Assembly: GCA_946413265.1 (NCBI GenBank)
Contig: CAMKJU010000006.1
Location: forward strand, 1 to 64,000
Length of the DNA stretch: 64,000 nucleotides
DNA from: an uncultured Lentisphaerota bacterium
Lineage (GTDB): Bacteria; Verrucomicrobiota; Kiritimatiellia; RFP12; UBA1067
Reading direction: 5' to 3'
Below, piece after piece: positions 1 to 8,218 of this stretch. The translations under genes and the position numbers were made by a program. Each line of letters begins with the position of its first letter. Positions within the stretch are counted from its first letter, which is position 1. A model generated the notes under the pieces. That model saw only the letters and a program-made list of their open reading frames with translations, was not told the origin of the DNA and searched no databases.

Positions 1-761
1 CCGCCGCCCGCGAACCAGTCGTCGGCCGCATCTTCCTTGGAATACGTGCCGTAGGTCCCGTTCGGCGCCCCGGACGCGCCGGCCGAACCGCCGCGCACGG
101 TCACGGCGACATCGCCGAGAATGTAGACGGCACCGCCCGCAGAGCCAGTGGATGCGTCGCTTGAGGTGCCGCCGTTCGAGCCGTTCTTGGCAAAATTCGA
201 ACCGCTGGACACCCTCGTCTCGTTCCCGCCGCCGGAAGTCCCGGAGGCGCCCTGGCCGCCCTTGCCGCCGATGGCCGCCGCCGCGCCGCCGCCGCCATGG
301 CCGCCGTCGCCGCCCTTGCCGTTGGTGTGGCTGGCCCCGTTACGGGAGGCGCCGCTTCCGGCGCCGCCGTTGCCGCCGTTCGCGGCATTGCCGCCTCTCG
401 CCGTCAGCTTGCCCTTGCCGGTGATGTAGAGCGTCATGTCGCTCGGCAGCTCGATGCCCGCGCCCGCGCCGATGCGGCCGCCGACATTGCCGGCGTCGCC
501 GCCCGTCACCGTGAGCGAACAGCCCTCGGGAATGTCGATGACGACGCGCTTGCCATTGTCCCCGCTGTTGGATTTCACCGTCAAGGCGCTCGTGGACGTC
601 GCGCCGGAGAGCGTGACGTTGCCCTGCACGGTATAGACCATGCCGCCGTTAAGCTCCTTGGTCGAACTGGTGATCGTGCCGGCGCCCATCTCGCCGCGCG
701 CATTGGCCGCCGCCATCAGCGCCAACAACAACATAATCGAAAATTTAGCAGTCCTATTCAT
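1..761 (-). CDS. Secreted glycine-rich protein, C-terminus beyond window
   Basis: Reading leftwards from an ATG at 761 the frame stays open to the window edge, about 253 codons, so the C-terminus is missing. The start MNRTAKFSIMLLLALMAAANA is a typical Sec signal peptide, so the product is exported. Residues about 25-95 look like a beta-rich, pectate-lyase or adhesin-like segment (VTLSGATSTSALTVKS, then SLTVTGGDAG). After that comes a long Gly/Asn/Ser/Ala-rich stretch with GGNGG and GGDGGHGGGG blocks. No enzyme motif is visible. It precedes three other exported genes on the same strand and may be a surface or autotransporter-like passenger. The low-complexity, GC-rich sequence also leaves the opposite strand open; the signal peptide and uninterrupted length favour this strand. 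Confidence 0.7.
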   Translation of the reverse strand, partial: MNRTAKFSIMLLLALMAAANARGEMGAGTITSSTKELNGGMVYTVQGNVTLSGATSTSALTVKSNSGDNGKRVVIDIPEGCSLTVTGGDAGNVGGRIGAGAGIELPSDMTLYITGKGKLTARGGNAANGGNGGAGSGASRNGASHTNGKGGDGGHGGGGAAAAIGGKGGQGASGTSGGGNETRVSSGSNFAKNGSNGGTSSDASTGSAGGAVYILGDVAVTVRGGSAGASGAPNGTYGTYSKEDAADDWFAGG

Positions 762-799
762 CGTGTTTCCTTTCTAGGCTTCTAGTATGCTAGCCCCCG

Positions 800-1624
800 T
801 CAGGGATTGCCGAACGCCGTGCCGTAGATCGTCTGCACGTTGGCGTTCGCGTCGGTGATCTTCCCGCCCGCCGGCACGAGGACGTTGAACGCGCCGTCGT
901 CGCCCTCGTAGGTGAGGATCATGTCGCACGGCGCGGCCTGCGTCGTGTACTTGAAGCTGCGCTCCACGAAGCTCACCGGCCAGTTCGGACGGGCCGCCGT
1001 CACGTCCCGCACCGTGATCTCCGTCGTGCCGCCGCCGAGCTCGCGCGTCTGGCCGTTCCCGAGCTTCGTCAGGGTGCAGTTGGGCGGGAATGCCGCGAGC
1101 GACGCGCCTTGCTGGACCGTCACTTCGCCGACGGCCGCGATGTCGATGTTCACGCCCTGCGCGTAGGCCCCGGTCGGCGCGTAGACGACGTCCGCCGCCT
1201 TTGTTCGCGCCGCACGGGCCGCGCGCGGCGCCGTGGCGAGCTTCTGCCGCGGCTTCAGCTCCGCCGCGTCCGGCGGCGTGAGGCCGATTTCGGGCGTCCC
1301 CTTGATGGCGCCCATTGCGTCGGCGAGCGTGTAGCCGATCCCGTCGGGATCGTTCCCGTTCGCGTCGCTGAGCTCGGCGTAGAAGACCCCGTTCGTATCG
1401 ACCGGCACGCGCATCGTCCGCGCCCAGAGCGCCGTGTCCGGCGCCTTCGAGTCGTAGAGGCGGAACGTCATCTCCAGCGACGTGGCGCGCTCATATCCGC
1501 CCGTCCGCCGCAGCACGCCGCGATACGTCAGCACCTGCGGTACGTCCGCGAACGCGGCGGAGGTGAAAAGCAAAAGTGAAACCGCGCACAGCGCCTTTGC
1601 CTTGACCAAACTCTTCATCATCAT
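800..1624 (-). CDS. Secreted protein of unknown function
   Basis: 274 residues, beginning with MMMKSLVKAKALCAVSLLLF and ending the signal peptide near SAAFA, so it is exported. A good AAAGGAG ribosome site lies just before the start. The N-terminal third (VLTYRGVLRRTGGYERATSLEMTFRLYDS) resembles a beta-rich segment common in large bacterial surface proteins; the C-terminal third has short beta motifs and two cysteines. I do not recognise a family. It lies 42 bases downstream of the 568-residue secreted gene on the same strand, and an operon with it is likely. A structural or surface role is inferred only from the signal peptide and composition. Confidence 0.75.
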   Translation of the reverse strand: MMMKSLVKAKALCAVSLLLFTSAAFADVPQVLTYRGVLRRTGGYERATSLEMTFRLYDSKAPDTALWARTMRVPVDTNGVFYAELSDANGNDPDGIGYTLADAMGAIKGTPEIGLTPPDAAELKPRQKLATAPRAARAARTKAADVVYAPTGAYAQGVNIDIAAVGEVTVQQGASLAAFPPNCTLTKLGNGQTRELGGGTTEITVRDVTAARPNWPVSFVERSFKYTTQAAPCDMILTYEGDDGAFNVLVPAGGKITDANANVQTIYGTAFGNP

Positions 1625-1666
1625 ACTCCTTTCAAATTCTTTTCCGGAATGTCCGGATTTTCCGGT

Positions 1667-3373
1667 CTACTCCAGTTCCTTCGCCTTGAAGACGCGCTTC
1701 AGGGTGAACGTGCCGACAGACTTGATCGGCCCCTTCGAGACGAGTCCCGTCACTTCCCAGGTCACGACGCCCGAAGTCGTCTCGTCGGCGTTGTACGGGA
1801 AGTTCACGGGCTTCGCGCCGATGCCATCCTCGTGCCAGGAGAAGTCAAGACGGTTCGTGATGCTCCACAGCTCGGGCTTGACCGGCTGCGCGTAGTTCCC
1901 GAAGTCGTCGCCCGAAGGAGCGGGGCCCGAATAGTCCGCCTTCTTGCCGTCGTGGTCCGGATGCCAGGCGTGGCGGAACGGATTGTCCCGCGCAGTCGGG
2001 GCGACGGTCCACGTGAAGGCCGTGTCGTCGCCGAACGCCGAACCGTCCGCCGCCGCGACGACCGGCGTATCGACGCTCATCATCACCGTCGAGAGGCGCC
2101 GGGGGTTTTCAACCTCCGCCGGCACGCTCGAAAACTCCTTGAAGAGGCGCGCCGTGCCGTTCGTGTCGATGCCCACCGCGACGCGCTGGAGCAGCCGGCA
2201 CGTTCCGTTCGTGTCCACGTGCATCATCACGCTCATCTTCAGCGTTCCGCCGGCCGTCACGGGGATGGAATTGGTATCGTCAATCATGGTGACCTTCGTG
2301 AGCGCGATCTCGCCGACCCAGAGACCCGTGGGATAGGCGACGGCGCTCGCGGAGACCGGAGCCACGTAGATCGGCAGGCGTACGCACATCTTGCTGGCGC
2401 CGAGGTCCTCTATCACCAGGATCGCCCCGTATTCCGTTCCGGCCACGAGCTGCGAACGATCAAGTTTGAAGATCTGCTCCACGACCTCATCCTTGGCGAG
2501 CGAAACCTCCCAGGCGACGTCCACCTCGACGTTCGTGTAGCCCGGCTCGCTGATCGCATCGACGCGCGGCAGCCGGCGGGAGATCGGCGGCGGAGTCTCC
2601 CCTGACGCCGAGCTCTCCATCGTGAAGCGAAACGTGTGGTTCGTCGTGCCATAGTTCCGAACCGTGATCGACGCGTAGTTCGCGTCCGCGCCGAAGGCGA
2701 CGGCGTCGCCCAGCACGCCGATCACGCCCGGCCAGTCGCCGTCCTTCGTCGCCGTGAGGGCGTACGCCATGCCGCCATGCAGCCTCGGACCGGAGCCGAT
2801 GGTCATCGGAAGGAACGTCGGCGCAGCCGTCTTGGTTCCGCCGATCTGGTAGGCGACGCTCGACGACGTGCCAAAGGGTCCTTCGCCGAAATACGCCTTT
2901 GCGCCTACGGTGACGGTCGCATCCACAGAGACGCCCACGATATTCATGAAGCCGGTGTCGCCCGACGTGGCGCGCCACGTCTGCCGCGGCGCGGAGGGTA
3001 CGCCGAGGAAGTTCTCCTTCGTCCAGGTATTGGTCGCATAGATCAGGTAGACGCGTCCGCCCACGAGCGTGTCCATCGTCGAGGCCGTCTCGTCGCCGGG
3101 AACCCACACATGATAGGAAATCGGCTTCTGGGCGATCTCCGTCCCGTCGTCAGCGATCTGGCGCGTGGAGGAGTAGGCGTCGGAATAGTACGCCGCGACG
3201 CGCGCGACGGGGGCGCCGGCGAAGAAGTCCGCGCACGCCGCGTTCGTCGGCGTCGATTCGAGGTAGATCGCGTTCCACCCCTTCGTGAGCGTCATCGTCT
3301 CTTCCACGCACGGCAGGGCGAAAGCCGCCACCGGCAGCAGAATCAATAATGCTGATCTGTACGCTTTTTTCAT
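1667..3373 (-). CDS. Large secreted protein of unknown function
   Basis: 568 residues. MKKAYRSALLILLPVAAFA is a signal peptide, followed at once by CVEETMTLTKGWNAIYLES, a segment typical of beta-sandwich surface proteins (the KGWN-iyLe pattern). The rest is beta-rich with many Thr/Val/Gly runs, no catalytic motif and no transmembrane anchor. The C-terminus (TLKRVFKAKELE) carries no PEP-CTERM or other sorting tail. An AAAGG ribosome site precedes the ATG. It sits between two other exported genes on the same strand. Its job is unknown; a cell-surface or matrix component is the simplest reading. Confidence 0.75.
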   Translation of the reverse strand: MKKAYRSALLILLPVAAFALPCVEETMTLTKGWNAIYLESTPTNAACADFFAGAPVARVAAYYSDAYSSTRQIADDGTEIAQKPISYHVWVPGDETASTMDTLVGGRVYLIYATNTWTKENFLGVPSAPRQTWRATSGDTGFMNIVGVSVDATVTVGAKAYFGEGPFGTSSSVAYQIGGTKTAAPTFLPMTIGSGPRLHGGMAYALTATKDGDWPGVIGVLGDAVAFGADANYASITVRNYGTTNHTFRFTMESSASGETPPPISRRLPRVDAISEPGYTNVEVDVAWEVSLAKDEVVEQIFKLDRSQLVAGTEYGAILVIEDLGASKMCVRLPIYVAPVSASAVAYPTGLWVGEIALTKVTMIDDTNSIPVTAGGTLKMSVMMHVDTNGTCRLLQRVAVGIDTNGTARLFKEFSSVPAEVENPRRLSTVMMSVDTPVVAAADGSAFGDDTAFTWTVAPTARDNPFRHAWHPDHDGKKADYSGPAPSGDDFGNYAQPVKPELWSITNRLDFSWHEDGIGAKPVNFPYNADETTSGVVTWEVTGLVSKGPIKSVGTFTLKRVFKAKELE

Positions 3374-3403
3374 GTTTCAACCTTTCAATATGGAAAACTG
3401 GGG

Positions 3404-3500
3404 AATGTTGCCAGTGTTGCCAGTTCCAATTTCCAATTACCAATTACCAATTGGCAACATTCGCATTGGCAATTGGCAACATTTCCACACTGGCAACATT
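3404..3500. repeat. Hairpin repeat built from degenerate TTGCCA/CCAATT words
   Basis: A 97-base inverted repeat fills the gap between two minus-strand genes. The outer arms AATGTTGCCAGTGT (3404-3417) and ACACTGGCAACATT (3487-3500) are perfect 14-base complements. The middle is made of repeated words CCAATT, ACCAATT and TTGGCAAC that also pair with one another. It ends exactly at the stop codon of the 289-residue gene. No U-tract follows, so it may be a mobile hairpin element or an mRNA-end structure rather than a classical terminator. Confidence 0.7.
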
Positions 3501-4370
3501 TTACTTGGCCTCAAGTTTGAAGAACTGGCTCGTCGCGCCCTCGGCAGGCACCACGTAGATGGTCGTCATGCCCACGTCCTCCTCGTCGGCGGACGGCATT
3601 ACCTGCGCCTGCTCGGCGTCCGTCTCGGATTTCTTGACGGGCTGGGCCGCCCATTTGGGATTCGTGAGCGAGAGCGTCGTGGCGACGCCATAGACGTGGC
3701 CGCCAACATACTCGAAGCTGATGGCATGGGGTGCGCTTTGAGGCGCGGCGTAGGCGGTGATCGCGAGTTTGTCCGACGCGTCGAAGGGATTCGTACCCGC
3801 GCAGTATTCGCCGTAGTTCGACACGCCGTCGTTGTCGTAGTCGGCAAAGGGATCGTAGTTGCCTTCGTACCCGAGCACTTCCATCCACACGGCGATCGTG
3901 TCGACGTATTCCTGGGCGACTTTGACCGTCTCGCCGTCTTTCGTATAGCTCGCCATGTTCATGAACGCGAGGCAGACGTTCGACACGGTGTTCGCTTCGC
4001 CCACGTCAAGCTGTTCGACCGCGAGGGAGAGTCCCGACTCCTGAACGAGGACGCAGTTGAGCTTGTCGCCGACTGCCGCCGTGGATCCGGTGGCCTTCGA
4101 GGAGAGCGGAATCTGCAGCAGGAAGTTGCAGCCGTCGGCCGTCGGATCCGCCACCTTCGTGGAGGCGATGACCGTCCCGTTCGTCGAAACGGCCTGGATG
4201 GTCACGGCGGCGGACGAGGTCAGCACCTTGTTCTGCCAGTCCTTCAGCGTCCCCTTGATGAGGTGGGTCCCGACCGGGAAGTTCACGGCCGCGACGACGC
4301 TCGCGGCATTCAGTACCGCAAATACGACCGCAAGTACGACCGACATTGTTTGATGTCTTTTTATCATCAT
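3501..4370 (-). CDS. Secreted protein with a TSP3-like calcium-binding repeat
   Basis: 289 residues. A signal peptide covers about residues 1-28 (ending VVAA). Residues about 165-195 contain DPFADYDNDGVSNYGEY followed by CAGTNPFD, the Asp-rich calcium loop of thrombospondin type 3 or dockerin-like repeats (DxDxDGxxxxxEYxxGTNP). The C-terminal part (FEYVGGHVYGVATTLSLTNPKW, then SQFFKLEAK) looks like the beta-sandwich tail often found after such repeats in PVC bacteria. Calcium binding is well supported by the motif; the overall role, probably cell-surface adhesion or structure, is inferred. A GGAG ribosome site precedes the ATG. Confidence 0.78.
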   Translation of the reverse strand: MMIKRHQTMSVVLAVVFAVLNAASVVAAVNFPVGTHLIKGTLKDWQNKVLTSSAAVTIQAVSTNGTVIASTKVADPTADGCNFLLQIPLSSKATGSTAAVGDKLNCVLVQESGLSLAVEQLDVGEANTVSNVCLAFMNMASYTKDGETVKVAQEYVDTIAVWMEVLGYEGNYDPFADYDNDGVSNYGEYCAGTNPFDASDKLAITAYAAPQSAPHAISFEYVGGHVYGVATTLSLTNPKWAAQPVKKSETDAEQAQVMPSADEEDVGMTTIYVVPAEGATSQFFKLEAK

Positions 4371-4593
4371 AAGCGCTCCATTATATTTCAGGACAACATG
4401 CCCTAACTATCTTGGGACGTGTCGCCTTCTCTGGTGGTGTCAAAAACACAAGTTATTATATAATATTCACATGAGGTTTACCATTACTTTTTTATGAAAC
4501 GATGAAAGTTCCATCTCGTCGCCGGCGGGACTTCCGCCACCCGCGTGCCAGCTGTCGTTCATTATTTCAGACGTGTTCGTGTCCCATGACGAT
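4371..4593 (-). promoter_or_regulatory. Gene-free gap with a possible promoter for the TSP3-like gene
   Basis: This 223-base gap holds an AT-rich stretch whose minus strand reads TATAAT at 4460-4455, with a weak TGGTAA about 17 bases upstream. That would give an untranslated leader of roughly 78 bases for the gene starting at 4370. The hexamer match is good only at -10. Nothing else in the gap could be recognised. Confidence 0.35.
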
Positions 4594-5175
4594 TCAGATT
4601 GGAAAACCGACCTTGTCCTCTTCCGTGATTTTTCTCAACACACGGCATGGATTGCCCGCAGCCACGACACCCGGGGGGATGTCGCGGGTCACGACGCTTC
4701 CGGCGCCGATGACCACGTCATCGCCGATGGTAACCCCACTGAGAATGGTGCTGCCGCCGCCAATCCACACGCGGTTGCCGATGGTGATGGGTTCGGGAAT
4801 CAAGGCCCCCGCGATCCGCTCCGCGGCATCCAGCGAATGGTTCGCCGAATACATGCTCACGTGCGGCCCCAGCAGCGTGTGGTCACCGATCGTGATCTGC
4901 CCGCAATCGAGAAGCGTGCAGCCGAAATTGATGTACACGTCGCTTCCGATGGTGATGTTCTTGCCGAATTCGCACGTGAATTCCGGCTCCATCCAGACGC
5001 GCTCGCCGACCTTTTTGAAGAGCTTCCGCATGAGCTCCTGCCGCCGTTCGGTCTCTTCATCTTTCGTACGGTTGAATTCCCGGAACAGCTTCTTCGCCGC
5101 AACCCTTCGGTTGAACAAATCCGCATCGAAATCGTTGTAGATTTGGTGCGCCTGCATTTTGTCCCATTCTGTCAT
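4594..5175 (-). CDS. Maltose O-acetyltransferase-like hexapeptide acetyltransferase
   Basis: 193 residues. It begins MTEWDKMQAHQIYNDFD, matching the N-terminal helical Mac domain of maltose, galactoside and NodL-type O-acetyltransferases. This is followed by left-handed beta-helix hexapeptide repeats (ITIGSDVYIN, QITIGDHTLLG, ITIGNRVWIGGGSTILSGVTIGDD) and the closing motif AAGNPCRVLRKI. NHSLD carries the conserved catalytic His. The enzyme would transfer acetyl from acetyl-CoA to a sugar hydroxyl in the cytoplasm. I chose the ATG at 5175 because AAGGAG lies about ten bases upstream and the family N-terminus starts here; a longer frame upstream overlaps the next gene and is a shadow. The substrate cannot be told from sequence. 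Confidence 0.88.
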   Translation of the reverse strand: MTEWDKMQAHQIYNDFDADLFNRRVAAKKLFREFNRTKDEETERRQELMRKLFKKVGERVWMEPEFTCEFGKNITIGSDVYINFGCTLLDCGQITIGDHTLLGPHVSMYSANHSLDAAERIAGALIPEPITIGNRVWIGGGSTILSGVTIGDDVVIGAGSVVTRDIPPGVVAAGNPCRVLRKITEEDKVGFPI

Positions 5176-5264
5176 GATTCGTTGTCTCCTTATCTGTTTT
5201 TTCCTTTTCTGTTTTTTGGTATGTTTCGAGTTCAATCTCGTCGTCGGCGGCTCTCTGCACGCCC

Positions 5265-8081
5265 TCACTCCTCGAACCAGCCGGGCTTGGCGATGTGGGG
5301 GATGAGGTCGCGGCGGAACAGCGAGACCTGATGGTCGTTGACGTAGCGTTGCACTTCCCTGGCGAATTCCGTGTCGTTCGGACGGCACCCGCCAACATCG
5401 GGCAACGGCTGCGGCTGCGGCCCCGCGATCCTGCGCTGAACATCGCGTTTGCCCCAGTCGTCCTTTGAGATAACGCGTCCGGCTACCTTGAGCTTCTCCG
5501 CGTGGGCGATCACCTTGTCCAGACGGTTTATCGCCACGGCAACCTGGGTTTCCGATAGATGCGCCCTGAGGTCGGCAATGTATTTCTCGCGGGCATCGCC
5601 GCTCTTCTTCGCAATGAGCTCGTCGTAGAGTTCCGCGTCGATGAAGTCCGGCGCGCGCGTGACATGGCTTCCGGTCGCGACAGTCAGGCAATAGTGCATC
5701 TCCGGCACCGTCATCTTCGACGTGTCAACGATAATCATGCCGTTGCCGAGCTGCCGGACTCCCGGATCGTGGTTGAGGCGGCGGGACTGCGCCCCAGCGG
5801 CCTCGTTCGGGTACAAGTTCTTCTTGACCGCAGTGTACGCCGACACGAATTTGGACGCGTGTTTTCCGTAGAGCCTAAAGACGCCGGGGGCGACGAGGAA
5901 ATTCCCGAAGCATGCGTCGTTGTCGATGCCCTTCAGCGAAACCTCGCCCTTGTCGGACACGCCCAGCAAGTAGTTGTGGTGATGGCGGTCGCCCTGCCCC
6001 GTCAACAGGTCGAACCATTCGAGGCGGTTGGACTTGCGCATGATCTCGCCCACCACCTTCCCGTACTGCTCATCGGGAAGGTTCTTGATCTGCGTCGCGG
6101 TCAGGCTACCCGGAGCCACCTTCTGACCTGCCTTTTCGTAGTCCGACACTTCACAGCCGTGGGCCTTCTCCATGTAAATGCCGAACTGGCCATCGTGCGT
6201 GCCGACCGACGTCTTCACCATGACGTCGCCAAGCCCGAAGGCGTCCGCCGTCCTCTGCGCGGCCATGTTGAGCTGCGCAACAAGCAGCGTGTTGCCGTAG
6301 GAGCCTTTGGCAAGCTGCAAACTGCCAAGTCCCTGCCGGCCGAATGCCTCGGGCTTGAATATCTGGGACGTGCCGTCCTTAAAGTCGAGCTGGTGGACGG
6401 TGTTGACCTTTCCGCTGCCAAGCAGCTTTGTGGAAACGACGTTGGAGTCGTCGAGCGCCGGGTCGGCGTCCTCGTCGGGAAGTCCAGCAATGCGCGTCTC
6501 GACGATCGTCGTAACGGCGGCCTTGCCCTCGAACACGGCGGCAAGCGTCTTGTTGGTGAGGAACGTGGAAGTATCCCGACCGGCCGCGTTCCGGAACATC
6601 TGGACGAGGTGCGCGGTCTGGGTCGAGACGCCGCCGATTCCGCTGTACTGTGCGTTGACAGCAGCGAGGTTGGAAGGAAAATTTTCAGGTTTCGTAAACG
6701 ACGCTATCGCCTTCCGGAACTCCTTGACCATGTCCGGGGTACAGGCGTTGCGGTCTTTGCGCGACAGAGAGTCCAACAGTGTCTGCAAGGATTCCGTCCC
6801 TTCGAGCTGGAGAATGGCAATCATGTCGCGGTCGCCGTATTCTCCATTGCTGAGACTCGCCAGTTCCTTCTCGACCGCGGAGGAAAGACTCGCCAGTTCA
6901 CGGGCGAGCGTCTCCATCTTCAAGATGGAACTGTTGTCGCGCTTTTCAATGACCTTGAGCGCCGCGTCTCGGAGCATCTTCTGCGTGTCGATCGCCGCCA
7001 TGAGCGCGGGGAACATCTTCCTTGTGAGCGGCTTGAACTTATCCTGCAGAATCGGGATGTCCGGCGGTGAGAACGTCATGTCGATGAAGTTGCGTAGCGA
7101 ACCCATCGCGACTTCGCGCTTAATGTCGTTGAGACGCTTGGTGAGGTCCGTTAGGACGCCCCGCGCCGACTCGAAGAGCGAACGGTCGAGCGGCGTGCCC
7201 TTCGCGGCGTACGTCGTCTCCGCCCGCGCGAGGGCGTTGTACGCCTCGTCGATCTGGCGGCGGATCTTCGTGATCTCGCCGTCGGAAAGCTGGCGCTCCT
7301 GCACGGACGCGAGGTCGTCGATGCGCTTCGCAAGCGGCATGAGGGAAGTGCGGAAGTCGGCGGCGATCTTCTCCGAGCCGTGCATCTTAAGCGACTGGCT
7401 CGGGATGAGCGATTCGAGCGTCTTGTCGAGACGGGCCTTGATTGTCGGATCGTTCCCGACCTTCTCCGCCATGTCGGCGAAGTCGCAGACGAGCGTCTGG
7501 AGCTCCGAGGCTCGGCGGTCGGTCTGGAACATCGCCTCCTCAAGTGCGCCCCGTGCGCGGGCGTTCGCGCTGGCCGGCAGGGCATTCAGCGTCTTGTAGA
7601 GCAGTTCCGAAAGGTCAGCCTGCGCGTCGAGGGCGGCCTTGACCGCCTTGCCGACGGCGCTATTCGCGTCCCAGTCGAAGCGGCCTTTCTCGTCCTTGAC
7701 GAGGGCATCGGCGATCTGGCGGCCCGAGAACTGGTTGATGGCCTGGAATGACGTCTGGGCCTTCTTCGCGGCGCCTTCGATCGCCTTGCGCGTCGCCTTG
7801 TCGAGACCGGCGGCGACGAGGGTGTCCTTGAGGGCCTGGACGTCAACCGGCGCCGACGCCGTCTTCGCCGCCCTGAGGAGCATCGTGTCTAGGTTGGCGG
7901 CGAGCCGGTTCGTCTGGTCAAGCCGAGTATCCGCAACCTGAACCTCGGCCTTGTGCCCCTCGACGTTCAAACCGCCGAGCTTGTCCTTGCCCAGCTGGAC
8001 ATCCTCGACCTTCGGCAAATCAAAGGTCTGCGGCACCTTCATGCCGCTTCCGATTGCGCTAAAACCGCCATGTCCGCTCAT
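5265..8081 (-). CDS. Candidate secreted effector with PI3K/PI4K-like kinase motif
   Basis: 938 residues with no signal peptide or transmembrane segment. The first 60 residues are polar and poorly structured (MSGHGGFSAIGSGMKV). Residues about 60-540 are almost wholly helical. Residues about 550-760 carry kinase-like motifs: a glycine loop LLGSGKVNTVHQLDF (553-567), a Lys in QIFKPE (578), GQGDRHHHNYLLG (695-707) and GIDNDACFG (718-726). The GDRHxxN and IDxD spacing matches the catalytic and metal-binding loops of PI3K/PI4K-type and related atypical kinases; the Asp-Arg-His is at 698-700. The upstream motif is shared with the two effector-like genes at 28-32 kb. Function as a lipid or protein kinase delivered by type III secretion is inference, and no secretion apparatus lies in this window. 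Confidence 0.7.
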   Translation of the reverse strand: MSGHGGFSAIGSGMKVPQTFDLPKVEDVQLGKDKLGGLNVEGHKAEVQVADTRLDQTNRLAANLDTMLLRAAKTASAPVDVQALKDTLVAAGLDKATRKAIEGAAKKAQTSFQAINQFSGRQIADALVKDEKGRFDWDANSAVGKAVKAALDAQADLSELLYKTLNALPASANARARGALEEAMFQTDRRASELQTLVCDFADMAEKVGNDPTIKARLDKTLESLIPSQSLKMHGSEKIAADFRTSLMPLAKRIDDLASVQERQLSDGEITKIRRQIDEAYNALARAETTYAAKGTPLDRSLFESARGVLTDLTKRLNDIKREVAMGSLRNFIDMTFSPPDIPILQDKFKPLTRKMFPALMAAIDTQKMLRDAALKVIEKRDNSSILKMETLARELASLSSAVEKELASLSNGEYGDRDMIAILQLEGTESLQTLLDSLSRKDRNACTPDMVKEFRKAIASFTKPENFPSNLAAVNAQYSGIGGVSTQTAHLVQMFRNAAGRDTSTFLTNKTLAAVFEGKAAVTTIVETRIAGLPDEDADPALDDSNVVSTKLLGSGKVNTVHQLDFKDGTSQIFKPEAFGRQGLGSLQLAKGSYGNTLLVAQLNMAAQRTADAFGLGDVMVKTSVGTHDGQFGIYMEKAHGCEVSDYEKAGQKVAPGSLTATQIKNLPDEQYGKVVGEIMRKSNRLEWFDLLTGQGDRHHHNYLLGVSDKGEVSLKGIDNDACFGNFLVAPGVFRLYGKHASKFVSAYTAVKKNLYPNEAAGAQSRRLNHDPGVRQLGNGMIIVDTSKMTVPEMHYCLTVATGSHVTRAPDFIDAELYDELIAKKSGDAREKYIADLRAHLSETQVAVAINRLDKVIAHAEKLKVAGRVISKDDWGKRDVQRRIAGPQPQPLPDVGGCRPNDTEFAREVQRYVNDHQVSLFRRDLIPHIAKPGWFEE

Positions 8082-8105
8082 CTTTTTCTCCTTCCTGTCT
8101 ACTCC

Positions 8106-8134
8106 GTTTACACCTCTGCCGGGAAAAGGTTACA
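8106..8134 (-). promoter_or_regulatory. Shared effector-promoter motif, copy 1
   Basis: Minus strand reads TGTAAC (8134-8129), 16 bases, then TGTAAAC (8112-8106), 25 bases before the ATG at 8081. The longer word GTGTAACCTT is identical at the two other copies (30152-30182, 32016-32044). A second word GTAGACAGG lies at 8102-8094 and recurs at the others. The AAC upstream box followed by a GTA-type box is the arrangement of ECF or HrpL-type promoters. Confidence 0.65.
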
Positions 8135-8218
8135 CATGCCGGTATTATATCACAGTCCGGCGGTTTATCCTAGTCAAACCGCCCCGATTTTGCTATGCTA
8201 TTCCCCACACACATCACC

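Noticed and set aside
1649-3349. Plus-strand frames over the secreted gene at 1667-3373
   Set aside because: Shadows; the minus-strand frame has a signal peptide and ribosome site, these do not.
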